Positions 26,515 to 37,644 of a stretch of 64,000 bases of DNA are shown piece after piece; positions within the stretch are counted from its first letter, which is position 1, and the number at the start of each line of letters is the position of its first letter. The stretch covers positions 16,936,033-17,000,032 of the forward strand of contig OY754977.1 of NCBI GenBank assembly GCA_963576475.1, given 5' to 3'. This DNA comes from Molanna angustata. Taxonomy: Eukaryota; Arthropoda; Insecta; Trichoptera; Molannidae. Made by a program: the position numbers and the translations under genes. The notes under the pieces were generated by a model. That model was not told where the DNA came from. It worked only from the letters and a program-made list of their open reading frames with translations, and made no database searches.

Positions 26515-26757
26515 TTTGAATATACCAATAGTTTGGGTTGTCATAATATGTCCCGTATATACCGGACTGTCCCAGTAAATTTGAGCACGGCGCGGCGTCC
26601 CGTAATGCTGAATGTCCCATATTAAAAAAATAAACAATATCAAAAAATGCGTAGATAGTCCGAATACGAGCATCAGCGACTTTGGCGTAGTGAAAACTAA
26701 GCTCGCTACCACTGAATTACTAACCCAGCGCCCTAACCACTCTGCCACCACCCTACA
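26515..26757 (-). mobile_element. tRNA-derived SINE
   Basis: The minus strand starts GGGTGGTGGCAGAGTGGTTA, GGGCGCTGGGTTAGTAA, a tRNA-like A-box region. The B box is degraded. It continues into a body with GCCGCGCCGTGCTC. The head is shared with the copies at 41165-41255 and 60650-60815. Confidence 0.65.
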
Positions 26758-26764
26758 TCTACAC

Positions 26765-27005
26765 TGTAAGGACTAAAAAACTGTATAGGAGTTTTGTAAA
26801 GGAAAAAAGGCGTGCAAATTGCGTTGGCCATGTGTTACGACACGAGGATCTCCTACACATCATCTTAAAGGGAATGGTTGAGGGAACAACTGGGAGAGGG
26901 CGTCTCTGCCAGTAGTATCTAGAGCAGGTGTGCGAGGACATCTAGAGAGTTGAAGAGAGTCGCTGAAAACGAGATGCATCGCTTTACTGCCAAGCAATAA
27001 CTATA
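26765..27005 (+). pseudogene. LINE ORF2 C-terminal fragment
   Basis: The plus strand reads EKRRANCVGHVLRHEDLLHI, ILKGMVEGTTGRGRLCQ and then YLEQVCEDI across a stop. This is the RRxHWIGHxLRHxxLLxxIxEGxVEGxxGRGRPR C-terminus of an insect LINE. Confidence 0.75.
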
Positions 27006-27364
27006 ATAATTGAAACCAAAGAAAACCAATAATTAATTTGACAGTTTCGCTATGTATTATTCTATATAAACTACCATAGCGTTAATATGTAAACTTGTAA
27101 CCCATTTTTTACAATTTAACGATGCCACTTACAATATTTATTAAATTTTCATGAAAAATATGTATAATCTTCATAAAGAAATATAAACATTCTTTATTAT
27201 TTCAAAGGCCATTTCACTAAAAGCTTCCTTACTATTTCTTTTATAAACACTTTTTATTACCAACTATTTTTTTCTAACCAACCAGTGTTTTCCGCCAAGA
27301 GAATCGAGCATTGCATGAAAATATATTTTTTAATAAATTTCTCCTCTCGCTGTATCAAGAAAAT

Positions 27365-27420
27365 ATGGCCTCTATCAACAAATTGGCAATATGGATATTG
27401 TGGTTGGCATGCATGACTCA
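27365..27420 (+). CDS. dpr: Probable signal-peptide exon, Dpr-family gene
   Basis: An ATG at 27365 opens an 18-codon stretch, MASINKLAIWILWLACMT, followed by two bases and a consensus donor GTAAGT at 27421. The hydrophobic core LAIWILWLACM with a basic residue before it is typical of a cleaved signal peptide, as expected for the first coding exon of a secreted or membrane Ig protein. A pyrimidine-rich tract ending CCAACCAG at 27290 could be an acceptor for a 5' UTR exon. It lies 1.2 kb upstream of the Dpr Ig exon on the same strand, which is the main reason for joining them. The phases do not fit the obvious acceptor, however: this exon leaves two bases, while the exon starting at 28639 needs one. 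Using the alternative AG ending at 28645 restores the frame. It could also belong to another transcript. Confidence 0.45.
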
Positions 27421-27479
27421 GTAAGTAATCTTTCTGATCTCCGATTCCCGTGAAACAATAGTTTTTCGTTGGGTAATAT

Positions 27480-27990
<511 letters not shown>

Positions 27991-28004
27991 CTGTACATAA
28001 TATA

Positions 28005-28075
28005 AACAAATATATTGTACACTGGCGGGCTTATTACCATTGAGCAATTTCTTCCAACCAACCAATTACTTCTCG
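28005..28075 (-). mobile_element. CR1-like LINE 3' tail
   Basis: The minus strand reads GGTTGGTTGGAAGAAATTG, then CTCAATGGTAATAAGCCCGC, CAGTGTACAATATATTTG, leading into the (TTTA)n array. The hairpin is kept here by G-U pairs. Confidence 0.75.
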
Positions 28076-28234
28076 GGCAACTTAACAGGTACCTACTATG
28101 TCAAATATTAATTTCACATGCATCCCACTACAAGTTGCCACATTCTGGAGACTAATGAAATATTTCGTCTCAAAGATCCAGACTGAAAACAATTTAAAAC
28201 CTATCCTCTATAAATATAAATGTCCATCCATACC

Positions 28235-28410
28235 ATCATGGTATATCCCAATATGTGGGGTAACCAGCGACAAGTGTGCTGGTGAAGATCGCTGTTTAAA
28301 AGGAAACATTACACATGAGTTTATGTGTATATCTACACACCCGTCTCGCCTTACCTAAAAAGACTACAACCAGAATGGATAGTGAACCTCATTTCTGTTG
28401 TATTTACAAT
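28235..28410 (+). repeat. Unclassified repeat (GGGGTTCACCAT family)
   Basis: It contains GTGGGGTAACCAGCGACAAG, TGTGCTGGTGAAGATCGC and CCTTACCTAAAAAGACTAC, then GGATAGTGAACCTCAT. Read on the opposite strand, it resembles 23125-23300. Confidence 0.4.
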
Positions 28411-28638
28411 ACCCCGGCTATTATCGAAAACAATTAGAATAGAAGAGTTTGACGGTACTTTTCTAAGCTGATACCTCACATAAGTTTTAAAAAATGTACT
28501 TATTGTTCGCATTGAATCTTTTTTTATTACATGTCCAGTCCAGGGTAAAAAACCTAGTGTAATATTTTAAGATTTGTGCATAATTTGTGGGTTGATCATT
28601 ATATGTATGTTGGTGAATTGATAACAATATTGTTACAG

Positions 28639-28769
28639 GCGCGAGCGCGGCTAGTTGGGACCCCTTCCAACAGCCATACTTCGACAATTCCACCAAAAGG
28701 GAGGTGACAGCAGCTGTTGGCCAGACCGCCTATCTTCACTGCAGAGTCAGAAACTTGGCTGACAGAGCG
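28639..28769 (+). CDS. dpr: Dpr-family Ig receptor, first Ig-domain exon
   Basis: The exon is bounded by an acceptor TTGTTACAG (ending 28638) and a donor GTAAGT (28770). It reads in phase for 43 codons: an acidic/aromatic lead WDPFQQPYFDNS, then TKREVTAAVGQTAYLHCRV and RNLADRA. This matches the start of the first Ig domain of arthropod Dpr proteins: the A/A' strands, the G-Q-x-A-x-L-x-C B strand with the first disulfide cysteine, and the RVxNLxDRxV segment that normally continues into SWIRKRDLHIL in the next exon. Dpr proteins are cell-surface partners of DIP proteins in neuronal recognition. The exon ends in phase 0, and reading through gives a valine and a serine encoded by the donor itself. 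No downstream exon was found up to 64000, so the following intron is at least 35 kb. The family call is firm; which Dpr paralog is not known. Confidence 0.82.
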
Positions 28770-28839
28770 GTAAGTCAAACCTACTTACCTATTGTTAACT
28801 CCTATATAGAGAATTTTGTCAAACATTCATTTTGTAATC

Positions 28840-30690
28840 GACTATATAGTAGGAAGTCATACCTATATGTATATTATATTCGACTATAGGTAACTGTAAT
28901 TTATGCCTACATATTGTATTCGTCTATAGCGAAAAGTCATGCCTACATATTGTATTCGTATATAGCAGAAAGTCATACCTATATTAAAAAAATCATACTA
29001 TTAAGTCATACTATTAAGCTATTTGAATGGTGTCAGTGTAACAAACTTTCTCACAATGCAAATAAGTGTCAAGTAATAAGGTTTTATAAAATAAAAAATC
29101 CCCTGGTTTATGATTATGATATAGACTTGATACAATTAACTTCAGTAGATGAAATAAACGATTTAGGTGTCATTTTTGATTCGAAACTTTCTTTTACTTG
29201 TCATATTACTAACATAGTAAACAGAGCTGTAAAGATCTTAGGGTTTATAATACGTATCACAAAAAAGTTTACAGATACATATAGTATTCGCTTGTTATAC
29301 ATATCACTTGTAAGGAGCATTTTGGAATATAATTCAACAATTTGGTCACCATATTATTATAATCAAGTTCAACTAATTGAAAAAGTACAACGCAAATTTC
29401 TTAGGTATATAAATTTTAAAATGAACATTCCCAGAGAACTAATGGATTATAATCTCACTATGCATTGGACTAATTTAACAAAGTTATCTGACCGTAGAAT
29501 AATTTTTGATTTAATTACATTACACAAAATGGTACATTCGAGTTTTGACAGCCCTGCTCTTATTGAACAAATTACGTACCATGCGCCAAATCGTTCTAAC
29601 AGGCAAACGGTACCTTTTTACTATTCTAACACACGTACACTGCAACAATATTACTCGCCAATAGCACGGCTTCATTATTTGGGTAATGCATACTCTGGTC
29701 TAGGCGATATCTATTACTTGTTATTGACAAAATATAGAAACTTATTGCATCAATATTTCTTGATGCAAAATGTCAATTTTATTTCCCTATAAGATGTTAT
29801 TATTATTTTATCAATTACTCTTTTATTTTGAATTTATATTTAGTTTCATGGCTTATTTTTCAACTGTTTTTATGTTTCATTCTTTTTTAATGACACTTTT
29901 GAATTTACTTTATACCTAGGTATATAATTTATATATGCTATTTTTGTTTCTTTTTGTTTTTGATATTTGTTTCTTAAAAAATGTTTAGATATAATATGCA
30001 AAAAATGTTCTGGTAGATATTTCGTACATTTATACATCTCTTTTTGTTTTATTTTATAATATTATTGTATGTATGTATTAAACGTGTTTATACTATTTTA
30101 TTTTGTATGTACTTGTAAAAGGCTATTTAGCCGTTAATGAAAATAATAAATAAATAAATAAATATGTATTTTGTATTCGACTATAGCGTTAAGTCATGCC
30201 TACATAATATTGTGTTTGTCTATAGCAGGAAGGCATACATACATTTATGTATATGGTATTCGTCTATAGCAGGAAGTCATACCTATATTTATTTTATATT
30301 TGTTTAGCTGTAAGTCGTGCCTACATATTGTATTCGTCTATAGCAGGTAGTAAAACCTATATTTATATTGTATTCGTCTATAGCGGTAAGTCATGCCTAC
30401 ATATTATGGTATTCGTCTATAGCAGGAAGTCATACCTCTATTTATTTTATATTTGTTTAGCTGTAAGTCATGCCTACATAACATTGTATTCGCCTATAGC
30501 AGGTAGTAAAACCTATATTTATATTGTATTCGTCTAGAGCGGTAAGTCATGCCTACATATTATTGTATTCGTCTATAACAGGAAGTAATACCTATATTTA
30601 TTTTATATTTGTATAACGGTAAGTCTTGCCTACGTTTTGTATTCGTCTATTACAGAGAGTCATAATGACATTTTATTATTGTAATAATAT
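28840..30690. repeat. Intronic minisatellite with higher-order repeat
   Basis: Monomers of 34-43 bp of the type TATTCGTCTATAGC + (AGGAAGTCATACC or GGTAAGTCATGCC) + TATATTTAT begin about 75 bp after the dpr exon donor. They run 28840-28985 and 30170-30690, interrupted by a LINE. In the right half four distinct monomers form a unit of about 155 bp, repeated from 30260, 30414 and 30570. Five monomers contain a perfect GTAAGT (30310, 30386, 30463, 30542, 30619). Confidence 0.85.
28985..30168 (+). pseudogene. 5'-truncated LINE, post-RT region and 3' UTR
   Basis: One open frame to TAA 29790-29792 reads LFEWCQCNKLSHNANKCQVI, NDLGVIFDSKLSFTCHITNI, LVRSILEYNSTIWSPYY, VQRKFLRYINFKMN and LSDRRIIFDLITLHKMVHSS. 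This is the C-terminal third of a CR1/Jockey-like ORF2, with RT motifs lost by 5' truncation. The frame has no stop for about 260 codons, so the copy is fairly young. The 3' UTR ends with a GGCTATTTAGCC hairpin and an AAATA tail (30141-30168). It splits the minisatellite. Confidence 0.85.
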
Positions 30691-30989
30691 GTAGGTAGGA
30701 AGTAACCGTTATATAATGAACTTTCATACCTGTATGGAAGAATTAACACAACTGAAAACTATGTAGATTCTTCATTCTATACTACAAACATCTTTATTCC
30801 AAAATAATTGATAGTGTAGGTACATGTCTATAATATAATCTATCATGAAAAAACCTTGTTTTAAAATGAATATGTTTTAACATTTCGCCTATACAATTAT
30901 GTTTGTTACACAGATTACAGACGCCTTATTGAAAAGTTCGATTGTTTTTTTCTTATGAGTCGATCAGAACTCGATGAAACTTATATGCC

Positions 30990-31205
30990 GACCGCCGTGG
31001 CACAGTAAAGTTGGTCAGCCGTTCGGTTTCTGTGCGGGCGTCCTGGGTTCGATTCCCAGCAAAGGAGACATTTATTTAAATTCATTTCACACGCAAATAT
31101 TGCTTCCCTGGGCTGGAAACACTGGTAAGTTGGAAGAATTTGCCATGCGGCAATAAACTCGTCACTTACGCAGGGTGCAAAAAAGTGATCATTATTATTA
31201 TATGT
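30990..31205 (+). mobile_element. tRNA-derived SINE-B, complete copy
   Basis: The head GCCGTGGCACAGTAAAGTTG, GTCAGCCGTTCGG and B box GGGTTCGATTCCCAGC are tRNA-like. The middle CTTCCCTGGGCTGGAAACAC is followed by TTGGAAGAATTTGCCATGC, GGCAATAAACTCGTCACTT, ACGCAGGGTGCAAAAAAGTG and a TTATTATTATA tail. The 3' half resembles the CR1-like tail (TTGGAAGAAATTGCC, hairpin, AATAA), as expected if the SINE borrows that LINE's RT. Confidence 0.8.
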
Positions 31206-31499
31206 ATGATCACCTCTGAAGCACTCTCTTCCTATTAAAAAAGATACCATTTAAATCAGATGTTATGGTAAATAATTACTTTCGTAGAACTGAAAATTGT
31301 AGAGTTTTTGATTTTCTCGGGAACCCATCGTCAGAACTTGATCAAATTGAAATGAGACCAATCGACAGAATCATCAAAATCAGACAGCGTAGTAAAAAGT
31401 TATCGCTGAACATACATAAAAAATCATTCATATCTATATCCCTGTTTTTGGGAGTCAAAGATGAATTAAAATCGTAGATTTTTTATCGTAGAAAGAAGA

Positions 31500-32170
31500 G
31501 TTATGGCAGGAAACAGAGTGAATGGAGCACTAAGACCAATTATGAATGATCGCAACATATCAAAGGATGCCAAAGTTGCCATTCATAACACCATCGTAGT
31601 GCCAACCTTGACGTATGCAAGTGAAACCTGGACATGGCAGAAGACACATGAAAGTAGAATAAATGCAGTTGAAATGAGATCGTTAAGAAGGATTTGTAAT
31701 AGAACGATATATGACCGGGTAAGAAATGAGGACATAAGGAAAGAATGTAAGATGAAGAAAGATGTCATTACTAGAATGAAAGTGAACACATTGAGATGGT
31801 TTGGTCACATGGGGAGAATGAATGAGGAGCGCCTGACGAAGAAAATATACAGAGTGGAAAGGAATGGAATGAGAGGTCGGGGAAGCCCAAGAAAGGGATG
31901 GCACGACCATGTGAACGAAATTTTGAAAGACGGAAATGTTAGAAGTGTGAACAATAGACGAACATGTATGAGACGATGCAGGAATGTGGACGAGGCGAGG
32001 AATGCGTGCCAGGATAGAAAAATGTGGCGTTCGGTTCTCTCTGCCTACCCCGCAAGGGACATGGCGTGATGGTATGTATGTATGTATTTTTTTATGATTA
32101 ATCTCTCTGCCTACCCCGCAAGGGACATGGCGTGATGGTATGTATGTATGTATTTTTTTATGATTAATCT
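31500..32170 (+). pseudogene. LINE ORF2 C-terminus with duplicated 3' end
   Basis: The frame from 31503 to TGA 32067-32069 (188 codons) reads VNGALRPIMNDRNISKDAKV, NTIVVPTLTYASETWTWQ, NTLRWFGHMGRMNEERLTKK and GRGSPRKGWHDHVNEILKDG, ending SVLSAYPARDMA. It is the C-terminal part of an insect endonuclease-RT LINE; other copies are at 39165-39460 and 52081-52665. The 3' end, with its GTATGTATGTATG tail, is present twice in tandem (about 32036-32100 and 32101-32167). Confidence 0.85.
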
Positions 32171-33364
32171 TTAAGTGTACCTATTTCACTTTTGATTTGT
32201 ACCTGCATATTTTTTCACTATGCTGTTGTTGATTAAAACATAATACTTATATGTAAGTACTACGTACCTATACTTATTGTAGCTATGTTAAATGTTGTGG
32301 ATCTTTTGGGAATGGCTCATGATTCTTCGTGTTTCGTAAACACAATTCTCATTTTTACCCCTATCGAATGCCACGGTGAATCTGAGTCTTGGTGGCTGAC
32401 GCAACTGCGTATGTAATAAAAAAAATAATAAAAAAATATGTATATATACCAATATATAATATAGATTTTACTGTATCCTATTCGAATATAATTCCCACAT
32501 ACAGGCTTAGCCTTAGTGGGATCCTTACATATATTTTAAAATATTTAAGTTATATTTATATGCTATGTACCTAACTATGTAAGGATTTGAAATAAAATAA
32601 ATAAAATAAATAAATAAGATTTTACCAACGTTGGTACATAAGAAAATATGATCTTCATTTTGATATACCTACTTAAACAACAATGTTATAACTCCATGTA
32701 GCTGTTATACTTAGAATTACATATGTAGGTTTCAATCAAGAATTCAAGGTTAACATAGATAGGATTCTATAAATTGGAACAAAGGTACACAAATCTTGTA
32801 CTTATGTATATGTATAATGTATTTCCATCGTATCATGTGTTTAGAAAAAAAAAACGTAGGAGTTCTTATATAATCTACTCTTTTGGAAGATGAAATAGGC
32901 ACATGTCCAAATTAGATTAATCGACGATACATGTTTGGACAACAGAATGTTTTGGTCTTTCGTCGCTTAAATGTCTTCTACGAGAAGAAATATTTTATAC
33001 ACTTACAAGTAAATAACATAGAAAAAGCTTGTTTTATATTCCTATGTTATACAGCTAAACTATAGAGGATCTAGATATAGGTATAGATATACATATTTAT
33101 GTCATAAAATATTGTTTCATATATAAGTGAAAATATTTTTAACAAAATACTTTGCCATATTTTTTTGACATGTATAAAGCACTTTTAGTCGTGGGTTCAT
33201 TGAAAACTATGATGTTGTATGTATAAGTAAAAAAAAACAACTGGACGGCAAATTCACTCCTCCATATTTGGTAATTATTCAAAATTTGTAGTCAATCGAT
33301 CAAAAACTATCCTTGCGAGAAAGTATAGTGATTGGTGATTCCTGCCTACCTAAAACAGGCTCTT
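32171..33364. other. No gene recognised
   Basis: AT-rich. A short AAATAAATAAATAA run near 32595 is probably a LINE tail remnant. Confidence 0.45.
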
Positions 33365-33374
33365 ATTGTTCTTT

Positions 33375-33600
33375 TTTATATATACTTCTTCTTCTACTTC
33401 TTCCTCTGGTTTTAGACCGAGGGCCTGTTTTTTCAGTCGGAGACTGCCTCTTGTGATCTGGATGTCCAGCTGTCACTCCATCTTTTTGCTGGTCTACCCC
33501 TTGCTCTGTGACCCTCCGGGACTTCCTTGGAGACAATTTTGGGTAGTCGCGTGTCTCCCATTCTCTCGACGTGGTCCTTCCATTGACGCCTTCGTACAGT
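33375..33600 (-). pseudogene. LINE ORF2 C-terminal fragment
   Basis: The minus strand reads RRRQWKDHVERMGDTRLPKI, EVPEGHRARGRPAKRWSDSW and TSRSQEAVSD, ending in a GAAGAAG-rich tail. This is the RRWKDxVERM...RGRPKKRW C-terminus of an RTE-like LINE. Confidence 0.75.
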
Positions 33601-33684
33601 TATATACGTACAGTTTTATTTAAAATATTTCCTTTTAATGTCGTATTTAGATGTGATAAATAACATTTACATAGGTTTGTATTT

Positions 33685-33895
33685 CAGAATATGATAGTAT
33701 GGATGTCAGTCCTTTTTTCGTACCCATAACATGAAAACCGCTTGATGGTTTTAATGTATGGAGATTAAGTATAAAACTATTGGGAGTCAACGTAGATATT
33801 GTGTATTGTGCCATACAAATTGTATAAAACGATGTCGTCACTAAATTCAATTTTAACAAAAATTGCTAAAAAAAAGTTTAGGATGTATTAAATCA
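33685..33895 (+). repeat. Unclassified repeat B
   Basis: GATAGTATGGATGTCAGTCC, CCATACAAATTGTATAAAAC and GATGTCGTCACTAAATTCAA, then TTTTAACAAAAATTGC, match the opposite strand of 42955-43165. The two copies differ at several positions. No coding capacity. Confidence 0.6.
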
Positions 33896-34527
33896 CATAA
33901 AAATCACAATAAATGTTCCACTTCGATATTCTGAACTCATCCATATATGTATATATAGAACATTTATGCTGGGATGCCTGCAAGTAGGTGTTTTTTGCAT
34001 GCAAAAAGTCCACTACGCCATACAAAGTGTTCTAATACAGACGATTCATTAAGAGAAATACATTTTCATGAAGGAATAGAGAGCTGGATAATGATGTTTC
34101 AACTGCTCGGGACCATTTTCAGGTTAAATGTTAAATTTAATATTTCTCACAATATCGTGAAAATGCATTAAAGTTTATCTACTGCCCAGATCTACTTAAC
34201 AAAATAAATCTTAAGGTGCCTACTCAATCGCGACGCCAAAATCCCATATTCTCGTTAAAACAGGTATCCACTAATTATTGACAAAACTCATTTATTTGGA
34301 GTGTTTGTAACAATATAAATAATTCAATACTTAACTCACCAGACTTTGATGTTTTCCAGTGTAGTATTACAGGGGCGAGAAATGTTCTTAGTGCTAAGTT
34401 CTTTAGTGAAATGTAATTTGTTTGTGAATATGATTTTTTTTAATGTAATTTAATATTTTCAAGTAATATTATGTTTAACTCGGCTGCAGGATGCAACTTT
34501 ATCTATTACAGAAACACATTATATTGT

Positions 34528-34653
34528 TAATGATTAATATGAACACATATATAAGTCCACAATTTATTTTATTTTTCTCCCGACGACCGTTTCGAAACGG
34601 TATAAAAAATATAATAAATTGTGGAATTATATATGTGTTCATATTAATCATTA
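34528..34653. repeat. Fold-back (inverted) repeat
   Basis: TTAATGATTAATATGAACAC, ATATATAAGTCCACAATTTATT is mirrored by AATAAATTGTGGAATTATATAT, GTGTTCATATTAATCATTA. The arms are about 45 bp, around a centre containing CCGTTTCGAAACGG. A 21 bp block AATCATTATCATAATGGAATT is directly repeated after it. Confidence 0.8.
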
Positions 34654-34759
34654 TCATAATGGAATTAATCATTATCATAATGGAATTCTACAAATTAGAA
34701 GCCGTCACAATCGAAAGATTGAAAAGGGCGTATATTATATTGTGATGTTATATTTTTCA

Positions 34760-34850
34760 TCCTGCAACTGATGGTATGGCCTATCAGCGGAGACTTATAA
34801 TTGGCTGTTTAATTATTATTTTAAAAAATTGTAAATAAATAAATAAAGTG
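34760..34850 (+). mobile_element. LINE 3' tail
   Basis: GGTATGGCCTATCAGCGGAG, then TTGGCTGTTTAATTATT and AAATAAATAAATAAAG, resemble the tail at 30110-30168 (GGCTATTTAGCC, AAATAAATAAATA). Confidence 0.45.
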
Positions 34851-34869
34851 AGTTTATCTTTTATCTTAC

Positions 34870-36000
34870 TCACTCACTTACTTTTCGTGTGGCCTAGGTA
34901 TAAGCATCCTCTTCACCCAAATTGGCAGCGTACAAGATTTATAGTCTCGGTTTCAGTTTTGTCAACCAGTCCACCTTTTTCCAAAAATTATAAGATGAGT
35001 ACGGCATGTTTTATTGCGAAGAAATCAATCAAAATATTTGAATTTTAAATATCATCCGTTTCCCCAAGAAATTTCAAAGGTAACTTAAAAAAAATTCTTT
35101 GACAAAAATATTCAGTGTAAAAATGTTCTGGGAGGAAATTGTAAATGAGCACAAAAAAGAAAAGTTTCTTTCTTTATTTAAAAGGAAGTTGCTAAGTGTT
35201 CTTTAAAAAAGTTGGCATTCTTTGTTTATCGCTCACACCTCCATCCCTGTCATGTTCTCAATTCCAATTTTGTACTCTTCAAATCTCTCTGAACCTCGTT
35301 TTCTTCCAGTTGACTACATTTTTTCATCCCAATTGTCTGTCCAAAGCTTTGAATAATCTCTTTCTAAGCAGCTTTTCATAATGAGAAATATAATTTTGAG
35401 AATATCCTCATCACCTGAATAGACGATATTACTTCTTTTAACTTCACGAAAATTCAATACTGATTTCAATAAGAAAACAGAATGAAATTCAATAAATTTT
35501 CACGAGCGGTTATATTTTGATACGATGATTTACCAAATACCTTTCTCAAATCAAAACAGTGACATTAAGATTATTTATATAAATGGTGTATTTATGTGAC
35601 TATTTCAATATATTCCTAATTACCAATTTACATATAAAAATGTAGGAACATCATTTTTGTAAAATTGAATCATGTTATTGACACTTAACGATTTATCAAT
35701 ACTCTACAGCGGTCATATTTTCTTCTGCTCGAATCTGATCTCGAACTTTTCGCTTAGAACCTACCTTTGTAACGGATAATTATGTGGTAGGTAGTTATGT
35801 TTTAATCACAATAGTCAATAATTTGATACAAATTAAAGTTACTGATTCGCTAAACTCAATGTATCCAACAAGTATTATTATTAGGTGAAAAGTCTGACTT
35901 TCAGATAAAGTTAGAATATTTCAAAATCCTATCTTTCCACTATTCGATACAACATTCTGGTGTAAATTTATTGAGGCGAAACTAGAGGCGGAACTGGCTT
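34870..36000. other. No gene recognised
   Basis: AT-rich sequence with short open frames only. Confidence 0.45.
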
Positions 36001-36004
36001 TTAG

Positions 36005-36500
36005 CACTGGAACACCATCATCATCAACACCAATGGCACTACAGCCCATCATGAGCCTTGACCTCCCCAAGAACTTTTTGCCATTCCACCCGGTCCATCG
36101 CCCGCACCTACCAATTAGTTTTTGAGTAGGTACACTTGAAGTCTCATTTCCCTTGCAGCTTCCTCCAAACCCAAAAACCAGCATACGCAAGGTTTTTGAA
36201 TATTGTACCCGAGGTCTCCGGCGTTTCTGATAGTTTTCCCTAAGACCCTATTAATAGCAAGCATGACAGTGAATCACCCTTTCGCAGACCATTACATCCA
36301 TTAAAGTAGGCAGACGTGCTGGTTTGTTTTTTTACTCTGCAGTTTGAGTCATGCAAAGTTATTCTTACAAGTCTTACTAGCTTGCTGGGTATTCCTAGAT
36401 TTACCTTCGCCCGGTACAATTTCACTCGGCTCACACTATCATATATTATGCCGCCTTAAAATCTATATGATGTGAGTCTACATTTTATTCAAGGGTTTTT
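36005..36500 (-). pseudogene. LINE RT fragment with internal deletion
   Basis: The minus strand reads DSVSRVKLYRAKVNLGIPSK, LVRLVRITLHDSNCRV and GLRKGDSLSCLL, which is RT motif material. After a deletion it continues RAMDRVEWQKVLGEVKAHDG, then CHWC at about 36030. Loss of the YADD segment and several stops mark it as dead. Confidence 0.78.
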
Positions 36501-37364
36501 TCCAGTATTTGTCTAAAAGTAAATTCAGCGCTGTAACTGAGGCTTTCAAATCTAATAAACAATACAAAAATCCAGTAAGTATGTATATTTATTTTTCGTA
36601 TATTTTTAACCCTTTCATAAGCCCGATAATCAAGTAGTTTGTTTTATGATTAGTTTGTTTCTCTCCGTACGGAGAGTGATCGTTGTCCGTCCGAGTCGAC
36701 CTTTAAATCCTCATTTGGCAAGGAGGAAAACGAGGATATATACCTGACAAGATGGGCCGTAAAAGCCTCCCCCCCAACTCCTGACGAGCTTCCTGACAGG
36801 GCAGCTGATAAGATTTATTGCAGCAAAACACCAGGCAAGAGGAGTAGCATTCGGGGCAATTCCTCTTTCATGTCCATTATACCCCTGACAGCCTCCAAAA
36901 CGATTTATCGGGAAATATTTTCTTTACTCTGGTGTTATGAACTCACTCTTGACGCACGCTAAGAGCTCACGAAATTGGCCCGGATAATGATGATGAACTT
37001 CATCAATAATAATATAACCTACCACTCTTCTTAGAAATATATTGTGATGTTTTATGTTTAAAATAATAACAATAAAATGATTTTATCGCTAAACCCGAAA
37101 TGGCGGACGCAAAACTGATTTCTTATTCGTAATAATGATACAATTAAAGAAAAACAATATCCCACACGGCCGATGTTTTCTATGTAACTGGCAATTTATA
37201 CAGTTTGCACCATGAACTTCTACACACAGAAGAGTTAATTAACACCAAAAACTAATTCAGAGTTATACATTGTTAAAAACAATTGATTTTTAAAGCAATG
37301 TGCAAAGTAGTTGGAGCTCTTTCTTGGAAATAAAATAATAGTACAGTGTTTTCAGCATGTTCAG
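36501..37364. other. No gene recognised
   Basis: It includes a GC-richer patch (36670-36990) with GACAGGGCAGCTGATAAG that may be a transposon fragment, but no product could be read. Confidence 0.4.
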
Positions 37365-37644
37365 TGTGATATATTGAACTTTCCCTGTGAAACTACTATG
37401 TGTATAGCACCTGAGTAGGAAGGTTGAGAGAGTAGGAGCGGGGTTCGGGAGAATTCCGGTAGAGGAACGATTGGTTAAGGTTGGAGGGGCAGTCGTAGCC
37501 TTCCAGGTATATAGTGCAGATCTGCTCTCACATTATATTGAGTTGTATTATTATATCTATACCTCATACTATCATTTGTACAATAAAGTGTATTAATTTA
37601 CATACGGGTGTTATTTACTATAACTCAAAATAAGAGTTATCACA
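37365..37644 (+). repeat. Possible solo LTR, 280 bp
   Basis: It starts TGTGATATATTGAAC and ends AAGAGTTATCACA, giving TG...CA with 7 bp inverted ends (TGTGATA/TATCACA). An AATAAAG polyadenylation-type signal lies near 37580. The flanking bases TTCAG and TTCTC do not form a clean duplication. No second copy is in the window. Confidence 0.35.

Noticed and set aside
30247..30537. 96-codon frame with repeated YSRKSYLYLFYICLAVS
   Set aside because: It is the intronic minisatellite read in frame; no start context or homologous domain.
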